Source: Nakaseomyces glabratus
Taxonomy: Eukaryota; Ascomycota; Saccharomycetes; Saccharomycetales; Saccharomycetaceae
DNA length: 64,000 nt
Reading direction: 5' to 3'
NCBI RefSeq assembly: GCF_010111755.1
Contig: NC_088955.1
Location: forward strand, 372,001-436,000
Shown here: positions 30,516 through 39,689 of the stretch, piece after piece
Layout: every line of letters starts with the position of its first letter
Position numbering within the stretch: position 1 is the first letter of the stretch
Made by a program: the position numbers and the translations under genes
The notes under the pieces: generated by a model
What the model saw: the letters and a program-made list of their open reading frames with translations, nothing else
Told to the model about the DNA's origin: nothing
Database searches by the model: none

Positions 30516-31348
30516 TTTAATTTATTTTGGTTCTAACAAGTTGAATTGTTGGGTTCTACATCGGTGTTGCTATCATTGTGCAAGAGTAGCAGTTTCAAAG
30601 CTCCCTTCTTATATATGTTATTAACAGCGACTCCGATTATCTGATCCTAATCATTAGTCATCCTCGAGAGAAGGGGCCTATCAATAAAAAAAACTGTGAG
30701 ATCAAGGCTCGTTGATCAGCAATAAATCCCTCCCAGTTCTCTCCTGCTTGGTGTTTGTGTGTGGCTGTTCAATAGCTTATCAATGATCAGTGATCAGTGA
30801 TCAGTGATCAACTGGAATTGTCTCAAGGCATCACTTAAGAAGACACAGTTTAGGATGCCGATGCCTTGAAAGCCAAGAACTGTGGATATGTTAGCTAGAT
30901 TGACGGCGATCATAGTCTATTTATTGTTCACATGCGGGCAGTTGCTCTCTTAAGTCGAGATCGAATTATAACATACCTGAATGTCTTTAGCAAATAGAAA
31001 GCTGTTGGAAGGCCATTGGCAAAACAGGGTATCTAAATTGCCTCTGACTCAATCCAAGAATGTATGATACTGGATACAATACAATGACAATATATTGACG
31101 GAACTATGTCCATTCAATATTGGCGTCTCCTTGACAATACTCTTCTTTTATATACTTTTATAGTATTGGTGTTTCTTAAAGTCATTTACTGTGTAATTTA
31201 TGTTTTGGTCGGTGGAAATGCTTCGTCCTTGGGCAATGGCCTTCCCCGGTGAAAAATGCTGTGATTCATAGAAGAGAGTTGCAGATATCCGGTTGTAGTT
31301 GGATAAATGCTGTGATACTTAGTGCCCACATAGACGAGACTACGGTAA
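30516..31348. promoter_or_regulatory. Divergent region MUP3/CBP2
   Basis: 833 bp between divergent genes. It holds a four-copy TGATCAG repeat (separate entry) and a GAACTGTGG near 30878-30886 that differs by one base from the Met31/Met32 site AAACTGTGG. The Met31/32 reading would fit control of a methionine permease but rests on one near-match. Confidence 0.35.
30784..30811. repeat. Four tandem TGATCAG units
   Basis: Four 7-bp units in a row, the last ending in A instead of G. Each contains the palindrome TGATCA; a further TGATCA lies about 75 bp upstream (near 30713). They lie about 270-300 bp upstream of MUP3. Confidence 0.85.
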
Positions 31349-33256
31349 ATGGCTAGCAAAGACTTAAAGAAATTGCTTGATGCTTATTGGGTTGAATTTA
31401 GAAGGCGGCCCAGCAATGTTCGGTTCAAATATAAGCCTACAATTCATTATTTGAAGAATGCAATACTGGATGAGAAACGGTCAGTGAATCGAGTACGAAG
31501 CAACCAACTGAAGTCTGAGTGGTTTAGAATAAAGGACCCCAATCTACAGAGATCGAGTCTTACCGATTTGCGCAAGCTTTTGCTCTTTGATTTGGTTGCT
31601 GATGAAAATACAAAGTTTCAATTAGTTAGCGATTCAGCCATATTGAGGCGAAAGTTGGTTCCTCTACGTGATAACTGGAAGCGAATTGCAAGTTTAATGC
31701 TACATCCGTTGGATGGTAATCTTTTCAATGATAATGATGATCCTATACATGCCTTGAATGATACATACAGCACTAAGTTGGGTTTTAGATATTACCAGGC
31801 CATCAGAGCACATTCAAAGGACAATGCGCACAAAATAGACGAACTATTGTGGCCCAAATTCGAATTCTCTGAATTTTGTAGAGGAGTAGCAATTGGAGAT
31901 AATATATTACAACACCTGAATGAGGATGATTTAAAGAGGATACGATTCATTAACCCAATAACAGGCAATGAAATGCCATTGACTAGATCTCCAGAACTTA
32001 TTCCTGAAGGATATAATGCTATTGGACTGTTTCCATACTTCATTGAAGAACATAGACAAGCGTTCCCAAAAGACCCCTTATGGAAAACATATTCCCTCTA
32101 TCAATCATCAATCCTAGACACTGATAGTATTAGAGGCCAATACAATCATCTGATAAGTAATACTAATATACCGGAGTGGCACAAGAATGAGAAAGTACAA
32201 GTTGAAGTTAGAATGGATAACATTGACGATGTCAATACTTTTGACAAGGTTAAAGCTCTATCTAATCGTTATTATAAACTCTGGGTTGATGACGCTAAGA
32301 ACGACCCTACATGCCCAGCTGACATTATAAGAAGTGTACTATTCTCAGGTGCGTTTAGAGAGCAATTGATATCGGAGGAATTCCTAAAACATTATATTGC
32401 CTTTTCAGCTTACTCTAAAATACTGAGGACGACAAAAAAATGGAAAAGAGATATTGAAGATAGAAAAATTATTGATTTATTGTCAATAAATTGGAAGCCA
32501 TGGGACATATTCATCGCAGGCCGATATCAGGAACTATGTGAAAAATACAACAGAACAAACTTTAGGATATATGAAGACGTATTGAAATATAAGACTGAAT
32601 TGGAAGCGTTTATATATGACCTAAATATTCATACCCATACCATGGCCAGTGAAATGAAAATGGACACCGATCAGTTTTTTGCTGTCAAGGAAGGCTGCAA
32701 ATATTCTAGAGCTGCAGAAATATTGGCACTTTACCAACATCTTTTGAGGAACCCTGAGATAATTAATGTGTTCCATCCCGTGATGACAAATTATATGGTC
32801 AAGCAGATATCCACAAATAATATTCAGGTCACTGGACAATTTCCAGTAAATGAAAAAGGATTGTCTTTGGGGAAAAGCATTTTAGAAATGATACAACTAA
32901 CATTAAAGTGTGATAATATGATGTATGAAAACAGATTTTCCACTGATAAATCAAATAGGTCAAAGATCAAGTCTGATACAAGAGATTTTAAACTGGTTAT
33001 AACTTGTAATAATTCGATGACCCATGAAATGCAAGGCCTCATCCGTTATTGTACACCTATGTCGATAGCTTTTACCTCTGTTCTTGAAGAACATCATGTA
33101 CCATCTTTCAGTGAATGTATTTACAAGAAGTATATCGCTGAATTCGATGCGACAGTATGTCTTTACCAGAGAGTAAAACCCAAGACAAAACCAGCATCTA
33201 CAGAGAAATTGATCAAGAGTACTTTGTCAAAACTGGAAGCCAATTTCACTGACTAA
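31349..33256 (+). CDS. CBP2: Mitochondrial group I intron splicing factor Cbp2
   Basis: 635 residues, against 630 for S. cerevisiae Cbp2. I assign it from length, basic composition with no recognisable enzyme domain, and position: CBP2 (YHL038C) lies between MUP3 and EFM1 (YHL039W) in S. cerevisiae, and this gene lies between MUP3 and EFM1 here, with COF1 inserted. Cbp2 binds the terminal intron (bI5) of mitochondrial COB pre-mRNA and stabilises its active fold. The N-terminus (MASKDLKKLLDAYWVEFRRRPSNVRFKYK) is basic and could serve for import, though it is not a classic presequence. The frame is intact. Which intron it serves here is an open question (see findings). Confidence 0.8.
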   Translation: MASKDLKKLLDAYWVEFRRRPSNVRFKYKPTIHYLKNAILDEKRSVNRVRSNQLKSEWFRIKDPNLQRSSLTDLRKLLLFDLVADENTKFQLVSDSAILRRKLVPLRDNWKRIASLMLHPLDGNLFNDNDDPIHALNDTYSTKLGFRYYQAIRAHSKDNAHKIDELLWPKFEFSEFCRGVAIGDNILQHLNEDDLKRIRFINPITGNEMPLTRSPELIPEGYNAIGLFPYFIEEHRQAFPKDPLWKTYSLYQSSILDTDSIRGQYNHLISNTNIPEWHKNEKVQVEVRMDNIDDVNTFDKVKALSNRYYKLWVDDAKNDPTCPADIIRSVLFSGAFREQLISEEFLKHYIAFSAYSKILRTTKKWKRDIEDRKIIDLLSINWKPWDIFIAGRYQELCEKYNRTNFRIYEDVLKYKTELEAFIYDLNIHTHTMASEMKMDTDQFFAVKEGCKYSRAAEILALYQHLLRNPEIINVFHPVMTNYMVKQISTNNIQVTGQFPVNEKGLSLGKSILEMIQLTLKCDNMMYENRFSTDKSNRSKIKSDTRDFKLVITCNNSMTHEMQGLIRYCTPMSIAFTSVLEEHHVPSFSECIYKKYIAEFDATVCLYQRVKPKTKPASTEKLIKSTLSKLEANFTD

Positions 33257-33611
33257 AATAAGAATATCTACTAATTACACACTGGGAACCACGATTTATA
33301 CTTGTAAATTAAATATAATCCACTAAGCAAAATACTATTGAATAGTGAGTTAACTATTTATACTAGTCATGATTTACGGAAATGGTAAATCATGCTAAAC
33401 ATACCAGCAGACGAGTACTATCGAAGCTCACAACTCGAAGAGGCGAATTAAGGAGTTTACAGCTGGATGTTGCACTAAACAATTGCGAAAATACCAATTG
33501 GAATAAGCAAAGTGTAGTTCAGATTGCTTTTGGCGCATACTAATTAGTAACAATTGGATTATAAGTACGTTAGAAAGAAATCACATCAACTTCAAAGAAA
33601 CTAATAACAAA
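33257..33611. other. Intergenic, CBP2 to COF1
   Basis: 355 bp of AT-rich sequence on the same strand as both genes; CBP2 3' end and COF1 promoter. No other feature is visible. Confidence 0.6.
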
Positions 33612-34519
33612 ATGTCCAGATCAGGGTATGTAATAATGACACGTCTCAATTGTGCAGTAGTAGTAGGCATTTTTACTACTTAGATAACGATAATTGCTGT
33701 GGTTACGCAATGAAGATACTGTTATGGAACTGCTAGGAAGTATTTTAAATTCTGTTGAACTAATTGATACTAACAATGCTGATTAAATCTATGATGTTAT
33801 CAAAACTCAGTTTGTGTGATAAATGTATTACTGATGATGGGAATGCACAATTGTTGAAGAGAACAATATTAAAGATGGATATTTAACAAAAGTAGGGTTC
33901 TTTATGATTATAGATATCCATTTTTAACTGGAAATACCATTATGGAGCTATAGTTGCTTGAATAACTAAAGCAAAATTGTTTTCGATGAAGGAAAACCGT
34001 TAAGTTCGAGTTGACTTAACAAAATTGTGCCCGAAATCACTTATATTTGCTACACGAAGCTGCCAGTTTGAATTCAATGATTTGTCAACTGATTAATACA
34101 GTGTTGCCGTTGCCGATGAATCCATACAAGCCTTCAATGACTTGAAGCTAGGTATGAAGTACAAGTTCGTCTTGTTCAGTTTGAATGATGCTAAGACCGA
34201 AATTGTTGTCAAGGAAACCTCCTCTGACCCATCTTACGATGCTTTCTTGGAGAAACTACCAGAAAACGACTGTCTATACGCCGTCTACGATTTCGAATAC
34301 CAAATCTCTGAAAGTGAAGGTAAGAGATCAAAGATTGTTTTCTTCACTTGGTCCCCAGACACTGCTTCTGTGAGACCAAAGATGGTGTACGCCTCATCCA
34401 AGGATGCTTTGAAGAGAGCCTTGAACGGTGTTGCTATTGAGATTCAAGGTACTGATTTCTCCGAAGTTTCTTATGAAGCTGTTCTAGAGAAGGTTAGCAG
34501 AGGTGCTGGTTCTCACTAA
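33612..34519 (+). CDS. COF1: Cofilin, spliced: exons 33612-33625 and 34102-34519
   Basis: The coding sequence is join(33612..33625, 34102..34519), giving 143 residues, the S. cerevisiae length. Exon 1 encodes only MSRS and two bases of codon 5. It ends at a consensus GTATGT donor (33626-33631); the acceptor is the CAG at 34099-34101. The spliced N-terminus reads [22 protein letters not shown], the cofilin start with the regulatory Ser near residue 4. The body has the ADF-homology fold, with [12 protein letters not shown] and the actin-binding helix around [14 protein letters not shown], and ends in SRGAGSH. Cofilin severs and depolymerises actin filaments in cortical patches. Codon bias is high. 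The S. cerevisiae gene, YLL050C, also has an intron at this place. Confidence 0.96.
33626..34101 (+). other. COF1 intron, 476 nt
   Basis: Donor GTATGT is perfect and the acceptor is ACAG. No perfect TACTAAC lies close to the acceptor: the only one, at 33768-33774, is about 330 nt away. Nearer candidates are ACTTAAC (34014-34020) and GATTAAT (34091-34097), the latter only 4 nt from the acceptor CAG. From memory the S. cerevisiae COF1 intron is shorter (about 180 nt). Confidence 0.85.
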
Positions 34520-34741
34520 GCTTTTTTACATAATTAAATGAATAAGCAATGAACAAACAACATTATATAATGCGTTTTTTATAAAAACATAATAAACTAT
34601 CACTCTTATACCATATATTAACTTTTACACATAGTGAAAATATATACATCCAGATCATAAGGTGATATGACTGTTCACATTTTAGTAAGTATCTATATGC
34701 GTACATCTATATATGCTCGTTATGCAATTAATTCGGAGGAT

Positions 34742-36499
34742 TTACTGGAAGGTTAATTTCTGTATAAAGAGAGGTTCAGAATTCGAGTCTCTGACCCATA
34801 CAAGTCTATCAATCAAAGCATCAGCAATAATAAATTGTTTAATACCCCATTCACCAACTTTGTATACCTCTGGAATTTTATCACCCAGACTTGGAAATAG
34901 CCTCTTATATATGGACAAAAACTCAGTAACATCGTCTTTTGCAATAGATATAGTTCTTGAGATCTCCTCAAATGTTTCTAAAACAAATGGTGGAATATTG
35001 ACAGTTCGTAACCCGTCTTTGTATGCGTCTTTGTTTGATGCTCTAACGACCCATAACAATAATGCTTCGTTTGCCATATCCTTAGCTAGAATATCTTCAT
35101 ATTTAGTTACACCGTAAGATAGCAGCAAACTGTTCGCAAAGACTTTATCAGACTTGAAAATCGACTTGAAAGAGACAATATTATCCTTGGCAGCACTGAT
35201 TATGTCTTTTTGCTTTTTCAACAAGGAATCTAAACTGAACTGAAACAATTTCTTCTCCTCATTAAAATACTGTTTTATAATCTTACCCACAGAACTGTGT
35301 ACAGAATTAGAGCTTATTTTAGCCTTTTCCTTGGAGTATTCAAGCTTTTGCTTTAAGATATTAATCAATTGATCTGACCCCTCTAGAATAGACCTTAAGG
35401 TAATATGCTCCTCCGATTTTAGTTTTGTAACGTAGCCGAAGAAATGTACTAAAGAGACAGGAAGAGGGTCGTTTTTACTTATCTTGAATAAGACGGTATC
35501 ATTAGAGACAATTTCTAGATTTTCCACATGTTCTTTTGCTTGACTTATGAATGTTGGGTCAAGTCTCAACGTCAAGTTAACACTGTTGTGAATGTTTTCC
35601 TGAGAGTTTAAAAACCCATAACTGATTAAATAATCTACGTTTGATTTTTCACCGTAGTTATTGAACAATTCATCACCATTTTTCAAGTATGCCAGGTCCT
35701 TATTTGTGTAATTAAATGTGTCATCGCTGTAATTCCAGCTAACTTTAGTAGTATTATTATGATTTAATAAGTCCACAATTGGCAACAGGAATGCTAAGTT
35801 TAGCTCCTTTTTATCTTCACCAGTGATTAAACTAGGGAATGCTCTTGAAAAGAAAATAAGGTTTGACCAAACATATGCAACAAAAGATGTCCATTCGATG
35901 GCGTCCGACGATTTCTTCAAGATGTGTTGTAAATGCTCAATTATAGCGAAAAGTTCATCATCTGATAGCTGTATATCTCCATTTATGATTGACAGGTCAC
36001 CATTTCCAAATTCATAAAGTTTCATGTAGTTTCTATATTCATCATATAATGCAAGCAATTTGAACTTTATTGTTAAGAACAGGTCAGATCCCTTTATCAA
36101 TTGCAACTCTTCTTTAGTCCAAAAAAATGGGTGGATTCTCATTGAGTTCAATTTAGGTAGAATATTTATGTAAGGCCGAAAGAATTCATACTCGTTCTCC
36201 TTCGTAAAGGTAATATATGACAGGAAGAACTCTGTTAAACCGTTTGGATTATTGTTGTATTTAGTGGACAGCTTTTGGTCATTAATTTTGAAGTACTGTT
36301 GTGCCAGTTGTCTTGTTATAAATAGCTTTCTTGGAACCGTAATAACACCGGCATCCTTAAACTCCCACAAGGCATCTATATCTTTGATCAAGACATGGTA
36401 ACCTTTCTTCTCGTCATAGTTGTACTCCAAGCAATCTTCTCTCAGTTGTGCACCATTCTCCCGGGCCCAGGCCAATAGCCCGTCCAACTTATCGCTCAT
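34742..36499 (-). CDS. EFM1: SET-domain protein-lysine methyltransferase Efm1
   Basis: 585 residues from the ATG at 36499, exactly the S. cerevisiae Efm1 length. The frame is open for 69 more codons upstream, but the family N-terminus is MSDKLDGLLAWARENGAQL, so I use the internal ATG. It belongs to the RuBisCO-LSMT-like SET group: the split SET core contains LLPIVDLLNHNNTTKVSW and ELFNNYGEKSNVDYLISYGFL, which hold the AdoMet-binding NH and catalytic Tyr motifs, followed by a helical substrate-binding domain. Efm1 monomethylates a lysine of translation elongation factor eEF1A in the cytoplasm. Its stop lies 222 bp beyond the COF1 stop. Confidence 0.93.
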   Translation of the reverse strand: MSDKLDGLLAWARENGAQLREDCLEYNYDEKKGYHVLIKDIDALWEFKDAGVITVPRKLFITRQLAQQYFKINDQKLSTKYNNNPNGLTEFFLSYITFTKENEYEFFRPYINILPKLNSMRIHPFFWTKEELQLIKGSDLFLTIKFKLLALYDEYRNYMKLYEFGNGDLSIINGDIQLSDDELFAIIEHLQHILKKSSDAIEWTSFVAYVWSNLIFFSRAFPSLITGEDKKELNLAFLLPIVDLLNHNNTTKVSWNYSDDTFNYTNKDLAYLKNGDELFNNYGEKSNVDYLISYGFLNSQENIHNSVNLTLRLDPTFISQAKEHVENLEIVSNDTVLFKISKNDPLPVSLVHFFGYVTKLKSEEHITLRSILEGSDQLINILKQKLEYSKEKAKISSNSVHSSVGKIIKQYFNEEKKLFQFSLDSLLKKQKDIISAAKDNIVSFKSIFKSDKVFANSLLLSYGVTKYEDILAKDMANEALLLWVVRASNKDAYKDGLRTVNIPPFVLETFEEISRTISIAKDDVTEFLSIYKRLFPSLGDKIPEVYKVGEWGIKQFIIADALIDRLVWVRDSNSEPLFIQKLTFQ

Positions 36500-38200
36500 A
36501 GTTTTATTCTCGTTTTTGGCTTCTCTATAATTTTTAATTTTTAGGTCTTGGTGTAATATATATGTTTCCAGTATAATATAAGCTTGAGAAGATGCGCAAT
36601 GCCAAGCTGAATTGCCACATCTCTGAGTTTCCCCCATCGCAATACGGTACCATCCATCACTTGCATTGCGCAGAGAGGATTCAGAGGGCAAAAGCCTGAA
36701 TATCATGTATCACGTATTGTATCACATGATCAAGACTGGGAACTGAGAAGCATAGGTATGGGAAATGGCAGGATTGGGTAGACAGCGGGTAGACAGCGTT
36801 TATATACGTTTTTGTTTTGCACCTGTCCCCTAACTTAATTTTTTTTTTTATCTTTCTTTTGGCGGGGGGAAGAGGGGTGAATGGTGGCATGCACAGTTGG
36901 CACATCAAACACTAGGCGGGTGGGTAGGCCACACGCAATATTGTATGCCAAACGTAGTAGTTTTTGTCTGTAGCAGGGCGATTTTCCAAGTACACTCCGT
37001 TCACAACAAACGCAGTTGATTACCTTGTTGTGCTGAATATGTTATTACAAGATGTGGTTGTAAATATTTAGCCGCCCAAATATCAGGTACTTCTAAGTTT
37101 ACACTTGGGCACAGATATCTGCAATGATTTTTCCCCTGTGCTGTAGCATGATACACGGGATCCATGCACTACAAGTACAGTCGGGTTAAGAGAAAGCGGC
37201 TAAGTTACGGCGTGGGCCATCAGCCAGGACATGTGTAGCACTAAATACAATCCGCGGGGACAAGAACAGGTGTGTGTATATATATTACCCGCCTCAAAAA
37301 GAAAGGAACGAATTTCTGGAAGTCAACGAGGCTGTCGTGTGAGTGTGTGTGGCTGTTAGATGTATGCGAGCATAGTGAGATAACAACAGTTGCTAATGAT
37401 AGGTTGGCGTTGACATCACAATTACTAAGAGAAGAGGAAAAGCTTAAACTATCAATGTACAAAGAAACTATGTCGAATGCACCTGCTTTTTATATATGAT
37501 CTACCAAAAAAAAATGAAATGCCTCATTGGTATCGCTTATCCGATAAATGTTTCCTGTCATCAGTATCTGTTGGCTGTGTTTTTGTGAAATTTGCTCATT
37601 TTGATACCATGTTCAGACGTTTAGTACCTAGCCAATGGCATACAGAAGCTACGAAAGGTTAAAAAGTACGACGAGCCGATCAAATGAATTGCTCTACAGA
37701 GGAGCTGACCAGGCACGGCGGTACGTCATTGGCTCGGTGCGGTAGGGCCACTTAAGAGCAAATATCAGGAACAAGAGAGATCAGACTGATTTCGTAATCG
37801 GACCAAAATTGTTGAAGATGAGGCACGGAGATTAATGCCGAATATTCCCTTCCACTCGTCTTGTCTCTGTTACCTTGCAGTATTTCAGTGTCTCAGCGTT
37901 TCAGCGTTTCAGCGGCTGGGCCAGTTGTAAGCCTTAATTGTGCAAATGGTCAAAAATAGGTACGGAAGCTACACGGAAGCTACACGGAATACGGATAGTC
38001 TTACCACTTCGCTTCGACATTTGTTATCGTTCAGGTCTGCCTTCAATTCTTTCGGCATTGTTTTTTTTTTGACACCCGCAAGGACAGATTACTAGAGACA
38101 ATCATCCGCACGAATGAGGAGAAACCGGGACAACTTGTTCCCAAACACATTAAACATTAAACTACAGTAGAAGAACAAGCACTGGAAGAACAAAAAAAAA

Positions 38201-38208
38201 TGGGTGCA
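38201..38208 (-). promoter_or_regulatory. Aft1/Aft2-type iron-response element
   Basis: TGGGTGCA, the exact reverse complement of the Aft consensus TGCACCCA. It lies about 1.48 kb upstream of the SIT1 ATG, farther than usual for yeast, so its role is uncertain. Confidence 0.4.
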
Positions 38209-38972
38209 AAGAAGATTAAAATTGCTTCTCATTTGGGAAATAACACAGGTGCAATTATATGAGTTGAGCACCACAATCAGAGATGAAAGGACACGCTTAG
38301 AAGGAGCTGTACAATGGGTTGACAGAGAATTGAAGTCTCCGAAGAAACCCTAAGGGGGACGATTAAGTTGTTATTGAATCACCGTTTTGGGGAGAGCCGA
38401 GACTGGGAGACCAATCAAGAAAAATATATCAAAACACGTTTGCTGAGAAATGCCAGCACATCTACATAGTTCAGGTACTATATACGGCACAAAGCACCGT
38501 CCCCCCGTAATTGGCATGGCTCAGAGGCTGAGGGTGTGCTGCATTCCTGTGTAACACCCTACCCACTGACAGCATCCGGACGGGGTGGTATTTGGGATAT
38601 AAAAAAAAAGAAAGGTTCCCCAAGAGATAGAAGCTACGTGCAATGATTGACAGTTAGAAGAAAGATACGAAGAAAAGCAGGCAGATCAGTGACGCACAAG
38701 CACGGGTAGAATACAGAAGCGAAGCAATCGTGCACAGACAAACCAAATTTAAGTTCCAAGGGCCAGATTTTTTTACCAGAGCAAGTATATGGATCTTCTA
38801 CCTCTATCTCTGAGTGGTTCTCCCTCCCCCCGCTACCAAAAGAAACAAAAGACGATCTCTCAAAAGTGTAGTAGAACAGGCAGTACAGGGTATACAACTG
38901 AAAAAACCAAAAAAATCGAATTACGCCTTTTTGTACAACGCTATCTTACATTTTTGTTTGGGTCTTGCGGGA

Positions 38973-38980
38973 CACACCCG
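38973..38980 (+). promoter_or_regulatory. Second Aft-type element (YRCACCCR match)
   Basis: CACACCCG fits the degenerate Aft1 consensus PyPuCACCCPu, about 710 bp upstream of SIT1. It sits just before a C6 tract, and may be a chance match in a C-rich stretch. Confidence 0.35.
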
Positions 38981-39600
38981 GCCCCCCACAAAAAAAATTG
39001 CAGATGTGTGCGCACAATTAGTAGAGATTACGGTGCAACATTCATACAGCAAGAAAAGAAAAATAAAAGTACAAAACTGGATCTGAGAAGTTATATGAGA
39101 AAACGACCACATTACCTAAGAAACTGACGCAGTGTCACATACTTTTGCACCTTCTTTTTATGCTTCGAAGATTGTCTCTCACCGGACAGAACAGTCCTAG
39201 GTCTTCTAAGAAACACACACACACAGAGAGAGACACACACACAGAGAACCAAACTTCAAAGTTCCTTCCTTCGGGACTTCCTCGGAGCCAAAACTTTGGA
39301 TAGTGGATGAGAGGGTTAGCCTTGCAATGAGGAAAAACCGAGAAAATTAGCAAATTTTGACAAAAAAAAAGGTGAAAAACTGCAAAACTGCAATGCAAAA
39401 CTGCAAAACTGAAAAATTGAAGTTGGGACTTGGAAAGCAACATGACTTATTTTTGTGCTGGTGTTTTAGTGCAAAGTCGTAATAAGACGGTAGCTGTTTA
39501 TAATAAGAATAGCTAAGCTCATCGCCTTAGATTGTGAAATGGAAAGAAAGAAAGAAAAAAAAAAAGACTGCAATTCTTGTTCAACTAATCCTAAATGAGA

Positions 39601-39608
39601 TATATAAA
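39601..39608 (+). promoter_or_regulatory. TATA box of SIT1
   Basis: TATATAAA about 82-89 bp before the SIT1 ATG, preceded by a poly(A) tract at 39549-39565, a common nucleosome-excluding arrangement in inducible yeast promoters. Confidence 0.6.
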
Positions 39609-39689
39609 TGAGGTCTTAATGGTTGATCTTTTGTTGTAGAATTTCTGGTTCTATCAATTGGTAAACGGAAAGAAACACAAACCAAAAGG

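Larger units (their letters stand above)
36500..39689. promoter_or_regulatory. 3.2-kb divergent region, EFM1/SIT1
   Basis: The longest gene-free stretch of the window. It contains G6 (36864-36869) and C6 (38982-38987) tracts; an 11-bp tandem repeat ACGGAAGCTAC twice (37962-37983); a TTTCAGCG-type repeat near 37880-37915; two Aft-type iron sites (separate entries); a CA/GA-rich repeat near 39212-39245; and a TATA box at 39601-39608. Small ORFs (38789-39127, 37272-37499 and others) lack any recognisable feature and I do not call them. Confidence 0.5.

Noticed and set aside
36500..36706. 69-codon N-terminal extension of EFM1
   Set aside because: The internal ATG gives the exact family length (585) and the conserved N-terminus; the extension shows no conserved-looking sequence.
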